Assembly (NCBI GenBank): GCA_965277835.1
Contig: OZ255841.1
Location: forward strand, 682,001 to 746,000
Direction: 5' to 3'
DNA length: 64,000 nucleotides
Source of the DNA: Arcticimaribacter sp965277835
GTDB taxonomy: Bacteria; Bacteroidota; Bacteroidia; Flavobacteriales; Flavobacteriaceae
Below are positions 1 through 9,543 of the stretch, one piece after another. Numbering within the stretch: position 1 is the stretch's first letter; every line of letters begins with the position of its first letter. A model generated the notes under the pieces. The model had not been told where the DNA came from. It was given only the letters and a program-made list of their open reading frames with translations, and made no database searches. A program made the translations under genes and the position numbers.

Positions 1-960
1 ACACAATCTAGAGATGTAGAATTTCTATTAAAAGAAATTTATCAATATGAAAATATTGACAGAGATAAAATAGCTCTTATGGGTTTTAGTTTTGGCGGAC
101 TGTCAAATACTATAACGGTTATGAAAAATAAGAACATAAAAGCGATAGTAAGCTTAGATGGAACAGAGCGATACAACTATTCTGTTTTAGAGAAATCACC
201 TTTTTTTAATCCCGATAAGTTTAATATTCCTTATATCCATTTTGCTCAAAAGGATATTCCCGAAAAAGTTCTTACTAGCGACAAAATTTCTGCTGAGTTA
301 AATTATAAATTTCAATTGTATGATTCTTTAAAGTATAGCAATGTTTATCGTTATAAACTTCACAACCTAACACACTCTTATTTCAGTTCCTTTGGTGTTT
401 TATTTGCTAATAGAGATAAAAGACAAGATAAAAGTGATTATGAAATTATGGTGTCTTATAAACTATTGTCTGAATACGCCTTACAGTTTTTAAACTCTAC
501 TTTGAAAAATGAAGAGAGTGCAAAAATATTCATTGAAAATAACCCTGATAAAAATGGCTTTCCTGTAAGTTTGATTTCTAAAAAAGCAAAAAAAGCACTT
601 GCGCCAGAATTTGATTATCAAGATTTTAATGATTTAGCATTCAATCAAAATTATCAAGATTTAATTCCATTATACAAAAAAACAGTAGCGAAACATCCAA
701 CACTTCAGCTCAAAGAAGGTATGCTAAATACGCTTGGTTTGCACTTGTCATTTAATTCCTCAAAGATTGAACAAGGTATAAATATGTTCTTTTTCGCTTT
801 ACATATTTATCCGAAATCGGCGAATTTGTACGACAGTTTAGCTGAAGTTTATCTTTATAAAAAAGATTTTAAAAACGCGATTTCTAACTTCGAGAAGTCA
901 TTAGAGTTAAATCCCGAAAATCAGAATGCAATTAATAGGCTTAAACAATTAGATAAATAA
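1..960 (+). CDS. Alpha/beta hydrolase with C-terminal TPR, 5' end cut by window edge
   Basis: The reading frame is open from base 1, so the gene starts before the window; the ATG at 79 is internal. The visible part holds a nucleophile elbow GFSFGG (bases 79-96, Ser presumably the nucleophile) and a likely catalytic His in LTHSYFSS. The last 45 residues (NLYDSLAEVYLYKKDFKNAI and following) form a clear tetratricopeptide repeat. Flavobacteria have many secreted hydrolase-TPR proteins of this kind, but the signal peptide cannot be checked here and the substrate is unknown. Dienelactone-hydrolase-like or acyl-peptidase-like activity is possible. Confidence 0.7.
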   Translation, partial: TQSRDVEFLLKEIYQYENIDRDKIALMGFSFGGLSNTITVMKNKNIKAIVSLDGTERYNYSVLEKSPFFNPDKFNIPYIHFAQKDIPEKVLTSDKISAELNYKFQLYDSLKYSNVYRYKLHNLTHSYFSSFGVLFANRDKRQDKSDYEIMVSYKLLSEYALQFLNSTLKNEESAKIFIENNPDKNGFPVSLISKKAKKALAPEFDYQDFNDLAFNQNYQDLIPLYKKTVAKHPTLQLKEGMLNTLGLHLSFNSSKIEQGINMFFFALHIYPKSANLYDSLAEVYLYKKDFKNAISNFEKSLELNPENQNAINRLKQLDK

Positions 961-1077
961 AATCTGTACTCAACAGAATAGCCTATCATAAAGAACGAGG
1001 TACTTTTTTAACAACTGATAAAAACTGGAGTAAGGTGGTTTGAAGTGCTTTTGAGGAGAAGTAGGACTTTTAGTATT

Positions 1078-1923
1078 CTAAACACATAGTTTAATTAATT
1101 TACAATCTAATAGTACAGCAGGATTATTCGGGTTTTTAACTTTTCTGTCCTCTATGCTAAAGCCTTCATCTTCTAGCTTTTCAATTTTTATTCTACTTGT
1201 TGTCGGAAAACTATTATACTTGTTTTTAGGTATAATACAAATTAATTCAAAGTCTTTGCCTGTTGGTTTGTGTAAGTAATTAAATACCCTTCTTGGGTTT
1301 TCTATTTGCCACATACCCCTAATTCTCAAATTTGTTATCCCTAATGGATCGACTTGATTAACTCTACCTAATTCTTTAGTTTCTGAAAACACTAAATCAG
1401 GAGTTTCTTTTACTCCCTCCGAGACTATATCCTTTATCCTTTGATAAGTTTCGTGTTCAGCAGCATATATACTACCATAAATCATCCACAAAGAATTCAA
1501 GTTCGTGTTGTCAGAAGTATGACCTATACAATAAATCAAATCTTTTACCTCCCATTCTTCACATACTTTACATTCGTTAGTAATCATTGTACTTGTTTGC
1601 CTCAAGTCAGATTTTGGATAACTACTATTTAATGCTAAGCTACTACCTGCATTTTGTGTTTTCTTTACTTCAATTGCATCCCCACCTTTTATCATAATAT
1701 CTGGTGGATTGTTTTGAGCACCTAGCCAAGAAAACTTTTTACTAAAAACTTCCATCCTATCATTCTCATTATTAACTTCAAATGTATCAGCAAAAGCATC
1801 TTTTATATAGTTTTCAAGGGCTTCTCCCATACTATTAGCTCTATTTCTTCCTGAATAAAAAGTTCGGATTGCAAAATTTTTATGATTTACTATATTGTAA
1901 ATCGCTTCTAAAATATTACTCAT
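1078..1923 (-). CDS. Type II restriction endonuclease, NgoPII family
   Basis: A 281-residue protein resembling NgoPII-type restriction enzymes, which cut GGCC. It shows a PD-(D/E)XK nuclease core: Asp75 in NNPPDIMIKG, then nine residues, then Glu85-Val86-Lys87 in DAIEVKK. The segments ALNSSYPKS and RIRGMWQIENP also look like this family. The start codon lies one base after the stop of the cytosine methyltransferase upstream, so the two are co-transcribed with the methylase first, which protects the host DNA before the nuclease appears. The reading frame is intact and of normal length, so the enzyme is probably active. The GGCC specificity is inferred from family resemblance, not shown. Confidence 0.85.
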   Translation of the reverse strand: MSNILEAIYNIVNHKNFAIRTFYSGRNRANSMGEALENYIKDAFADTFEVNNENDRMEVFSKKFSWLGAQNNPPDIMIKGGDAIEVKKTQNAGSSLALNSSYPKSDLRQTSTMITNECKVCEEWEVKDLIYCIGHTSDNTNLNSLWMIYGSIYAAEHETYQRIKDIVSEGVKETPDLVFSETKELGRVNQVDPLGITNLRIRGMWQIENPRRVFNYLHKPTGKDFELICIIPKNKYNSFPTTSRIKIEKLEDEGFSIEDRKVKNPNNPAVLLDCKLIKLCV

Positions 1924-1924
1924 T

Positions 1925-2953
1925 TTATATCATTATTCTTTCTTCGCTTACTTCCTTCTTATATACTATTCTTGCTTCTATTTGAGATTTGATGCTTTTT
2001 GCCAAAAACTTTGCAAGATTAACCGGAACAGCATTTCCTATCATCTTATAACCTGCTGCAACCTTATCATAATAAAAAATGAATTTATCTGGGAATGTTT
2101 GAATTCTTGCGCACTCCCTTATACTCAAACGCCTATATAAATGTTCTTTACCTGGTACAAAAATACGCTTATTTTGTTCTATAAATTTCATTTTTGGGGC
2201 TTGTGGATGAATTGGGGCGTGCCTTCCTCCAGCTTGAATTGTAAAAGATTGTTCATCCCAACTTCTTACCCTATTTCTTGACATAAATATTGTGGAAAAA
2301 CTTCCAGTCATATACTCATGGTTAACTATTTTACAATCAATACTATTTGTTTTATTATACTCTTTTGCAGGTAATACATTCTCTGTTAATTCTCCTATTG
2401 CTTCTTTAAGCGAAATTTTTGGAAACACAATTTTTGAAAATTCAAATCTAAATCCAAAATCCTTCCTTATACCAATAAAGAATATCCTCTTTCTATCTTG
2501 AGGAACATTGTAATCAGAAGCATTTAACAATTGAAACGAAAGTTCATAACCTACTTTTTCAAACATCTCTTTGATGTTTTGTAACGCTTCTTTATGCCGT
2601 GGAGCAAGCATTCCACTGACGTTTTCTGCTAAAAAGAATTTTGGCTGTTTAGCATCTAAAACACGAATAAAGTCAAAAAAAAGCTGCCCTCTTTTATCTT
2701 TAATACCTCTTAATGCACCTGCTTCGCTCCAACTTTGGCAAGGAGGACCTCCAATAATTCCATCACACTCAGGTATTTCATCTTCTTTTATATCAACTAT
2801 ACTCCTCCTATCTAACTTAGTATGTTTGTGATTCTTCTCATAAGTCTCCCAAATTTCTTTATCGTATTCGTTTGCCCAAATTACATTAAACCCAGACTGT
2901 TCAAAACCAAGGTCAAGACCACCCGCACCAGCAAATAAAGAAACTACATTCAC
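1925..2953 (-). CDS. DNA (cytosine-5) methyltransferase of the restriction-modification pair
   Basis: This 342-residue C5 methyltransferase has the standard motifs in order: motif I FAGAGGLDLGF (7-17) for AdoMet, motif IV GGPPCQS with catalytic Cys72, motif VI ENVSG (110-114), motif VIII QDRKR (152-156) and motif X GNAVPVNLAKF near the C terminus. It resembles M.HaeIII/M.NgoPII enzymes and should methylate the inner cytosine of GGCC. The start is GTG: an in-frame stop lies just upstream, no ATG is in frame, and motif I sits at the usual distance from this GTG. It is the first gene of a two-gene operon with the endonuclease. Confidence 0.92.
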   Translation of the reverse strand: MNVVSLFAGAGGLDLGFEQSGFNVIWANEYDKEIWETYEKNHKHTKLDRRSIVDIKEDEIPECDGIIGGPPCQSWSEAGALRGIKDKRGQLFFDFIRVLDAKQPKFFLAENVSGMLAPRHKEALQNIKEMFEKVGYELSFQLLNASDYNVPQDRKRIFFIGIRKDFGFRFEFSKIVFPKISLKEAIGELTENVLPAKEYNKTNSIDCKIVNHEYMTGSFSTIFMSRNRVRSWDEQSFTIQAGGRHAPIHPQAPKMKFIEQNKRIFVPGKEHLYRRLSIRECARIQTFPDKFIFYYDKVAAGYKMIGNAVPVNLAKFLAKSIKSQIEARIVYKKEVSEERIMI

Positions 2954-3121
2954 ATTAATGTTTTTAAATTAGTGTTCTCAATATTTCAACAATCAACTAT
3001 AAAATTAACAATTTTTTTATTAGATAAATATTTTAAAAGTCTTTTCTCAAAACACTCCATTTTACTCTAGTTATAATACTAACATCTTATGGATAAACTT
3101 TAAAAGTAGTAAAATAAATAA

Positions 3122-4396
3122 CTAAGCGTTAAACAAAGCCCGTCCGCGCATGAGTTGGTGTACTTTGTGTTTCACTTCTTGTACTACGCTCTCGTCTTGT
3201 GCCGACTGTATTACACGGTCAAAAAGGTCAACTATGGTTTCCATATCGGCTTCGTTTAGCCCTCGTGTGGTAATAGCAGCCGTGCCTACTCTAATCCCCG
3301 AAGTAACAAAAGGAGATTTATCATCGAAAGGCACCATGTTTTTATTAGCCGTTATCTCGGCTCTTACTAGCACTTGCTCGGCTTCTTTGCCAGTTATATT
3401 TTTGTTACGCAAATCTATAAGCATCATGTGGTTGTCTGTCCCACTGGAGATGAGATCATAACCTCGAGCTACAAAAGCCTTAGCCATTGCTTGTGCATTA
3501 TTGCGTACACGTATCATATAATCTTTATATGAAGGTTGCAAACACTCACCAAAAGCAATTGCTTTAGCAGCAATAACGTGCTCCAAAGGACCACCTTGAT
3601 TACCTGGAAAGACAGCCATATCTAACAAATGAGACATCTTACGGAGCGTTCCATTTTTTAATTTAACACCAAAGGGATTGTCAAAATCTTCGCCCATTAA
3701 AATTAATCCACCGCGTGGACCACGCAAAGTTTTGTGTGTGGTAGTGGTTACTACATGGCAGTGTGGCAAAGGATCACTCAATATACCTGTAGCAATTAGT
3801 CCTGCTGGGTGTGAAATATCCGCTAGCAAAAACGCCCCTACCTCGTCTGCAATGACACGGAATTTTGCAAAGTCAATATCTCTTGAATATGCCGAAGCAC
3901 CTGCAATAATCATCTTAGGTTTTACTTCTTTGGCAATAGCCATTATGTTGTCATAGTCTAAAAGCCCTGTTTCTTTTTGCACTCCATAGAAATGTGCCTC
4001 GTATAAACGTCCCGAAAAATTGACTGGTGAACCGTGAGTTAAATGCCCTCCGTGCGCAAGGTCAAATCCAAGAATTCTATCTCCTGGTTTAATAAATGCA
4101 TGAAAAACTGCTGTATTTGCCTGAGACCCCGAGTGAGGTTGTACATTAGCGTATGCTGCACCAAAAAGCTCTTTTGCCCTATCAATTGCCAACTGCTCTA
4201 CTTGGTCGACTACCTCGCATCCGCCATAGTAACGTTTCCCTGGGTACCCTTCAGCATATTTATTAGTTAGTACAGAGCCTGTAGCTTCCATAACCGCAGG
4301 GCTAGTAAAATTTTCCGAAGCGATAAGCTCAACTCCATTTAGTTGTCTTTCCTCTTCTTTTTTAATTAAATTAAAAACGGCAGTATCTCTTTGCAT
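3122..4396 (-). CDS. glyA: Serine hydroxymethyltransferase
   Basis: Converts serine and tetrahydrofolate to glycine and 5,10-methylene-tetrahydrofolate; cytoplasmic PLP enzyme. At 424 residues it has the usual length. The PLP-binding lysine is Lys222 in TTTTHKTLRGPRGG, and YAEGYPGKRYYGGC plus PHSGSQAN match the conserved substrate and cofactor regions. The ATG start is supported by a good Bacteroidota-type promoter about 20 bases upstream. It stands alone, with a 168-base gap to the restriction-modification operon. Confidence 0.97.
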   Translation of the reverse strand: MQRDTAVFNLIKKEEERQLNGVELIASENFTSPAVMEATGSVLTNKYAEGYPGKRYYGGCEVVDQVEQLAIDRAKELFGAAYANVQPHSGSQANTAVFHAFIKPGDRILGFDLAHGGHLTHGSPVNFSGRLYEAHFYGVQKETGLLDYDNIMAIAKEVKPKMIIAGASAYSRDIDFAKFRVIADEVGAFLLADISHPAGLIATGILSDPLPHCHVVTTTTHKTLRGPRGGLILMGEDFDNPFGVKLKNGTLRKMSHLLDMAVFPGNQGGPLEHVIAAKAIAFGECLQPSYKDYMIRVRNNAQAMAKAFVARGYDLISSGTDNHMMLIDLRNKNITGKEAEQVLVRAEITANKNMVPFDDKSPFVTSGIRVGTAAITTRGLNEADMETIVDLFDRVIQSAQDESVVQEVKHKVHQLMRGRALFNA

Positions 4397-4416
4397 GATG
4401 TGAAAAAATTTAAGCC

Positions 4417-4447
4417 CAAAAATACGTTTTTGATTTGTTCATTCTAA
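4417..4447 (-). promoter_or_regulatory. Promoter of glyA
   Basis: On the minus strand TATTTTTG (4417-4424) fits the Bacteroidota -7 consensus TAnnTTTG. TTAG (4444-4447), a one-base departure from TTTG, lies 19 bases upstream at the -33 position. The predicted start of transcription is about 15 bases before the glyA ATG. Confidence 0.55.
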
Positions 4448-4500
4448 AGCGATATATCAACTTTTCGAAAAACTTATTAAGGATAAAATCAACAAATTTT

Positions 4501-5955
4501 TTAAAACTCTTCCCAAAAATTGGTCGTAAACTCCGAAAAATACTTAGGGAGTACATCATTATTCTCTTCTATTGCCTTATACTCAGTAGAAGTAAGCGGT
4601 TCATTTTCAAAAACCCGTATTTCATAATCCGAAATAGAAGTCATTTCTAAGCTTAATTTCAAAGAAATTTGATTTTGCTTTCTTCTTCCTTTTACAAACT
4701 TATTTTTTTCAATGAATTTTAATGGTCGGTCTATTCCAAAACGCATACCTTCCGATACTTGTAAATAGGTTAAACTATATTTATTATTCGTCCCTTTTGC
4801 AAAAATCATTTTTCCAGACTTTAAATATTTATTTGCAAAAATTCCTAGTAACTTAAAATTGAACAACCCTTTTACATTGGAATAATCGACTCTTGTAACA
4901 GCAAAATCTTCAGAATTAATATAAAGTGTACCTTCAAAATCTTCTCCTCCTTTGGGTTTAAAATCAATTACATAAATCAAATCTTCTCCCCTCGTAGTTA
5001 GCTCTGGTGTAGAAAAAATATATCGCCTTGGTTTCTCAATGCAGTTTAGCTCGGAGTCTTCTGCAAAAAATAGTTTTGTATAAAAACTTGCTATCCCTTC
5101 TTTTTGGTATTTGGCAAAGTTTTTCTGACGTTTTGCTTTTTTTTCTTGTCGTTTAGCTTCAAAATCTCTTAGGGCTTCTAAATCTGTACTATCTACATCT
5201 TTCTCTAAACCTTCAACATCCATTTTACCGCCAAAAAAACCTGAACGCACTTTAAAGTATGAATTCGATTTAACATTATCTTTAAGTGTTTTCTCAAGGC
5301 GATCCTGCAATGAGGTCATAATATCATCGTCTTTGTCATAGGTGTTTCGTGCCTTAATTAGGTTTATTTTTTGATTATCTTCTTCAAAATCTCCCGAATA
5401 ATAGCATAGCGTTTCTACAGTGTAGTCATATACTTTGGGCATATTAATCAAAAAACTATCTAGCAATGCCCTGTTTAATTCCTTAATAGAAGTTTTATAT
5501 TTAAAAACTTCAAGTCTTTCTATTTCTTGTTTATCATACTTTCTATAAAACAATCGTTTCTTGCTTAAATCCGAAGCATAATTTTGAAACATCCGCTCTT
5601 TAACCAAAGAAATAATTTTCTCTGAAGTATAATTTTTATTTGTTAAAATTACATTATTGAGTTCAATCGTTTTTGGTGCTAAATAAAGAATGCTATCCTT
5701 CCAAGGTTTTAGTACTTTAGCTAATCCGTCGTACCCAAGCGATGACACAAAAATAGAATCGTTAGCTTCGATTTGTTCTGGTAAAAGCTCAAAAAAACCT
5801 GCCTCGTTTGTAATTAATCCTTTGTTATTCGAAAAATAAATAGTTGCATAAGAAATAGGATCCTGTGTAAGACTATCCACAACTTGTACAGATATAGATT
5901 GTGCTTGTATTATCGTTGTTTGGAGTATAAAAAAGAGGATAATACAATTGCGCAT
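4501..5955 (-). CDS. Secreted carboxypeptidase-regulatory-like domain protein
   Basis: A 484-residue protein with a signal peptide (about residues 1-18, ending in QAQS) followed by a beta-sandwich domain of the carboxypeptidase D regulatory-like type (about 20-95: VQVVDSLTQDPISYATIYF, then TNEAGFFEL). The remainder is charged and mixed alpha/beta, with a late stretch (LYINSEDFAVTRVDY) reminiscent of lipoprotein-carrier-like folds in related Bacteroidota proteins. It is probably periplasmic or attached to the outer membrane. No enzymatic motif is visible and the function is unknown. Confidence 0.75.
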   Translation of the reverse strand: MRNCIILFFILQTTIIQAQSISVQVVDSLTQDPISYATIYFSNNKGLITNEAGFFELLPEQIEANDSIFVSSLGYDGLAKVLKPWKDSILYLAPKTIELNNVILTNKNYTSEKIISLVKERMFQNYASDLSKKRLFYRKYDKQEIERLEVFKYKTSIKELNRALLDSFLINMPKVYDYTVETLCYYSGDFEEDNQKINLIKARNTYDKDDDIMTSLQDRLEKTLKDNVKSNSYFKVRSGFFGGKMDVEGLEKDVDSTDLEALRDFEAKRQEKKAKRQKNFAKYQKEGIASFYTKLFFAEDSELNCIEKPRRYIFSTPELTTRGEDLIYVIDFKPKGGEDFEGTLYINSEDFAVTRVDYSNVKGLFNFKLLGIFANKYLKSGKMIFAKGTNNKYSLTYLQVSEGMRFGIDRPLKFIEKNKFVKGRRKQNQISLKLSLEMTSISDYEIRVFENEPLTSTEYKAIEENNDVLPKYFSEFTTNFWEEF

Positions 5956-6291
5956 TCAATATTTTTTGGACTGCAATATTAATCTTTTTATAGATTATGT
6001 TAACATTATAAAATGTTAAAAGTAAAACGTTGATTTCTCTATTATATTTTAATATTAAAATATATTTAAACTCTTAAAAAGATTTGCATAGTTACACTTA
6101 ATCCTCAATTTATCAACTAAAGCATTTATATTAAAGTTTAAAAACTAAATTTAACCGCTATTTTATTTAATACTTCTATTATTTCTTGTAACTTGTTTCA
6201 ATATTTGCATATTATTTTTGTCGCACTTAAATAGACAATTAACTGATATTCAATTATATGAAAATTTAAGGTCACTATTATATTGTTATAT
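5956..6291. other. AT-rich intergenic region between divergent genes
   Basis: About 336 bases between the carboxypeptidase-regulatory-like gene (leftward) and the beta-propeller gene (rightward). Apart from the putative rightward promoter given separately, I see no ORF, RNA gene or strong hairpin in it. Confidence 0.6.
6192..6220 (+). promoter_or_regulatory. Putative promoter of the beta-propeller gene
   Basis: TATTTTTG at 6213-6220 matches the TAnnTTTG -7 element, and CTTG at 6192-6195 sits 17 bases upstream as a possible -33 element. It would give a 5' leader of about 65 bases before the ATG at 6292. Confidence 0.4.
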
Positions 6292-9200
6292 ATGCTATAT
6301 TCAAAAACATTCATTCGTATATTTTTTATAGGTTATTTATTGTTTTCAACACAAGTAGATGCACAATCAAAAAAACAAAAGAAAGCTGTTCCTATAAAGT
6401 TTAATTCTGAATTACATGAATCTGTTAAATACCGATCTATTGGTCCTTTTAGGGGTGGTCGTTCAGCTGCCGTTACAGGGGTGCCTAACCAACCTAAATT
6501 ATTCTATTTTGGAGCTACAGGAGGGGGCGTTTGGAAAACTGAAGATGGAGGACAGACCTACTCTAATATATCGGATGGATACTTTGGAGGTAGCATTGGA
6601 TCGATTGCAGTAGCACCAAGTGATTCGAATGTTATTTATGTAGGAGGTGGAGAAGTAACCGTTCGAGGGAATGTTTCTTCAGGGAAAGGTGTTTGGAAAA
6701 GTGTTGATGCTGGGGAAACATGGACTTATATGGGACTTCCAAATTCTCGACATATTCCAAGAATAGTTATTGACCCCCATAATCATAATATAGTTTATGC
6801 AGCAGTATTGGGAGATATTTATAAACCTGATAATAATCGTGGTGTCTATAAAAGTACTGATGGAGGGAAAAAATGGTCTAAAATTTTATTTAGCAATTCG
6901 CAAGCTGGAGCAGTTGAGTTAGTTGTAAGTCCATCTAATCCTAGACATTTATATGCAGCTACATGGCGTATACAACGTACCCCTTATAGTTTAAGTAGTG
7001 GAGGAAAAGGGTCAGCATTATGGAAAAGTACAGATAGTGGCAATACTTGGAAAGAAATTAGTATTAATAATGGCTTTGCTGAAGGTGTTTTGGGTATTAT
7101 TGGAGTTACTGTGTCTCCAGTAAATTCAAATAGAGTTTGGGCAATTGTTGAAAATAAAGATAAAGGAGGTATATATCGTTCAGATGATGGAGGAAATTCA
7201 TGGGAACATATTAATGATAGTAGAGCATTAAGGCAACGCGCTTGGTACTACACCAAAATATATGCGGATACTCAAGATATTGACAAAGTTTATGTAATGA
7301 ATGTGTCTTACCATAAATCTACCGATGGTGGAAAAACATTTACAAGCCACAGGGCACCTCATGGAGATCATCATGATTTGTGGATTGCCCCAGAAGACAA
7401 TCAACGTATGATTATTGCTGATGATGGTGGAGCTCAAATATCGTATAACGGAGGAAATACTTGGAGTACCTACGGAAATCAACCCACCGCACAGTTTTAT
7501 AGAGTAACTACAGACAATGCTTTCCCTTATCAAATCTATGCCGCTCAACAAGACAATAGTACCATAAGAATTAGTCATCGTAGTTCAGGCAGATTTATTG
7601 GTGAAAATGATTGGGAGCCTACAGCTGGAGGTGAATCTGCTCATATAGCCGTTGACCCAACTAATAACGACATTGTTTATGGCGGTAGTTACGGTGGTTT
7701 TTTAACTCGGGTAAATCACACTAAAAAATCGGTTAGAGGAATTAATGTTTGGCCCGATAATCCTATGGGGTACGGAGCCGAAGGTATGCGTTATCGCTTT
7801 CAATGGAATTTCCCTATAATTTTTAGTAAACATAACCCTAAGCGTTTATACACTTTTTCTAACCAAGTTCATGTAACTGAAAACGAAGGGCAAGAATGGT
7901 CTATAATTAGTCCTGACTTAACTCGAAATGACCCTACTAAGTTAAAATCTTCGGGAGGTCCTATTACTCAAGATAATACTAGTGTAGAATATTATTGTAC
8001 AATTTTTGCAGCAAATGAATCGCCACTTAAAGAAGGGTTAATTTGGGTTGGTAGTGATGATGGGCTAATTCATTTAACACAAGATGGAGGAGAAAATTGG
8101 AACAATATTACTCCCAAAGAACTTCCAGAATGGACTATGATTAATAGCATAGAGCCTTCATCTTTCGATCCTGCTACTTGTTATGTTGCAGGAACTCGTT
8201 ATAAGCTTGGAGACTATAAGCCATATTTACTTAAAACAACAGATTATGGAGCCACTTGGAAAATGATAAATAATGGTATAGCAAAAGAAGATTTTACGCG
8301 TGTAGTTAGAGCAGATCCCAATCGCAAAGGTCTATTATACGCCGGAACAGAAAATGGAATGTATATTTCTTATGATGATGGAGTTTCATGGGCTTCTTTT
8401 CAAAAAAACCTTCCCATTGTCCCTATTACAGACCTAACTATTAAAGACAATAGTTTAATAGTCGCTACACAAGGGAGAAGTTTATGGATGATTGATGACC
8501 TAACAGTTTTACATCAACTAAGTTCAGAAAAAGTTAAAAATAAAGCTATTCTTTATAAACCAAAAGAAAGTTATAGAATGCGAGGAAGAGGGGGTAAAAC
8601 ATCGTTAACAGCAGGTACTAATATTGAAAATGGAGTAATTGTACACTATTATTTAAAAGACTTTAAAACTGAAAAGGATACTGTTAAACTCCATTTTAAA
8701 ACTATGGATGGTGCTTTAATTAAATCTTTCTCGTCAAAAGATGAAAATAAAAAAGACCGATTAAAGATTAAATCTGGAGGTAACAAATTTGTATGGGATA
8801 CGCGTTATAAAGGTGCTGAAAAACTCGAAGGAATGATTTTTTGGAGTGCTTCGTTTTCTGGTGCAAAAGCTGTCCCAGGTAAATATAAAGTAAGCCTTTT
8901 AATTAATGACGACATAAAAGAAGAACAACTATTTGAAATTCTTCCCGACCCTAGATCAGAGTCTTCTATTGATGGTATGAAGCAACAATTTGAATTTATA
9001 AATCAAACTATTGATACGGCACACAAGGCGATTAAAAACATGCGGGAAATTAGAAAAAAATTAAATGCTTTTATCGCTCAAAACGAAAAAGACAAATCTG
9101 CAAAACAGTTAGTCGAACAAGCTAAAAGCATTAAAGAAGAGCTACTTGAAATAGAAAAGACACTTTATCAAACCCAAAATAAAAGTAATCAAGACCCTTT

Positions 9201-9426
9201 AAACTTTCCAATTAAATTAACCAATAAACTAGGTCATCTAAACGCATTAGTTTCTAGAGGAGATTTCCCTCCTACTACACAAGATATTGCTGTTAAAAAG
9301 GAACTTACTGCTGCCATAGAAAAAAGTATAGAAAAGTATCAAAATATAATTGAAAACAAAATAGTCGATTTTAACAAAGCCTTTAAAAAAGAAGAAAGAG
9401 ATTATTTAAGTATTAATAAACTTTAA
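6292..9426 (+). CDS. Secreted VPS10/BNR-repeat beta-propeller protein
   Basis: A 1044-residue exported protein. I start it at the ATG at 6292, which gives a clean signal peptide (MLYSKTFIRIFFIGYLLFST, ending near DAQS), not at the TTG nine bases upstream. The first 700 residues hold many BNR/sortilin-type repeats (GGVWKTEDGG, GVYKSTDGG, IYRSDDGGNSW, MYISYDDG), as in bacterial VPS10-like propellers. The last 250 residues hold a beta-rich region and then a Lys/Glu-rich helical segment. The family is common in Bacteroidota and often called glycosyl hydrolase or sortilin-like, but catalysis has not been generally shown, so I only predict binding. A TonB receptor gene follows. Confidence 0.85.
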   Translation: MLYSKTFIRIFFIGYLLFSTQVDAQSKKQKKAVPIKFNSELHESVKYRSIGPFRGGRSAAVTGVPNQPKLFYFGATGGGVWKTEDGGQTYSNISDGYFGGSIGSIAVAPSDSNVIYVGGGEVTVRGNVSSGKGVWKSVDAGETWTYMGLPNSRHIPRIVIDPHNHNIVYAAVLGDIYKPDNNRGVYKSTDGGKKWSKILFSNSQAGAVELVVSPSNPRHLYAATWRIQRTPYSLSSGGKGSALWKSTDSGNTWKEISINNGFAEGVLGIIGVTVSPVNSNRVWAIVENKDKGGIYRSDDGGNSWEHINDSRALRQRAWYYTKIYADTQDIDKVYVMNVSYHKSTDGGKTFTSHRAPHGDHHDLWIAPEDNQRMIIADDGGAQISYNGGNTWSTYGNQPTAQFYRVTTDNAFPYQIYAAQQDNSTIRISHRSSGRFIGENDWEPTAGGESAHIAVDPTNNDIVYGGSYGGFLTRVNHTKKSVRGINVWPDNPMGYGAEGMRYRFQWNFPIIFSKHNPKRLYTFSNQVHVTENEGQEWSIISPDLTRNDPTKLKSSGGPITQDNTSVEYYCTIFAANESPLKEGLIWVGSDDGLIHLTQDGGENWNNITPKELPEWTMINSIEPSSFDPATCYVAGTRYKLGDYKPYLLKTTDYGATWKMINNGIAKEDFTRVVRADPNRKGLLYAGTENGMYISYDDGVSWASFQKNLPIVPITDLTIKDNSLIVATQGRSLWMIDDLTVLHQLSSEKVKNKAILYKPKESYRMRGRGGKTSLTAGTNIENGVIVHYYLKDFKTEKDTVKLHFKTMDGALIKSFSSKDENKKDRLKIKSGGNKFVWDTRYKGAEKLEGMIFWSASFSGAKAVPGKYKVSLLINDDIKEEQLFEILPDPRSESSIDGMKQQFEFINQTIDTAHKAIKNMREIRKKLNAFIAQNEKDKSAKQLVEQAKSIKEELLEIEKTLYQTQNKSNQDPLNFPIKLTNKLGHLNALVSRGDFPPTTQDIAVKKELTAAIEKSIEKYQNIIENKIVDFNKAFKKEERDYLSINKL

Positions 9427-9543
9427 ACTAGATTTTGAATAATGTATGATTTTTAAGAATATTAACTGGAAAAACTTGAGAACATAAAACAAATCATATA
9501 TAGTATTTATTTTTTATAATTGAATAACAAAATAACAAAAACA

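Noticed and set aside
961..1077. Search for att sites or direct repeats flanking the restriction-modification genes
   Set aside because: I compared both flanks (961-1077 and 2954-3121) by eye and found no shared repeat or tRNA end.
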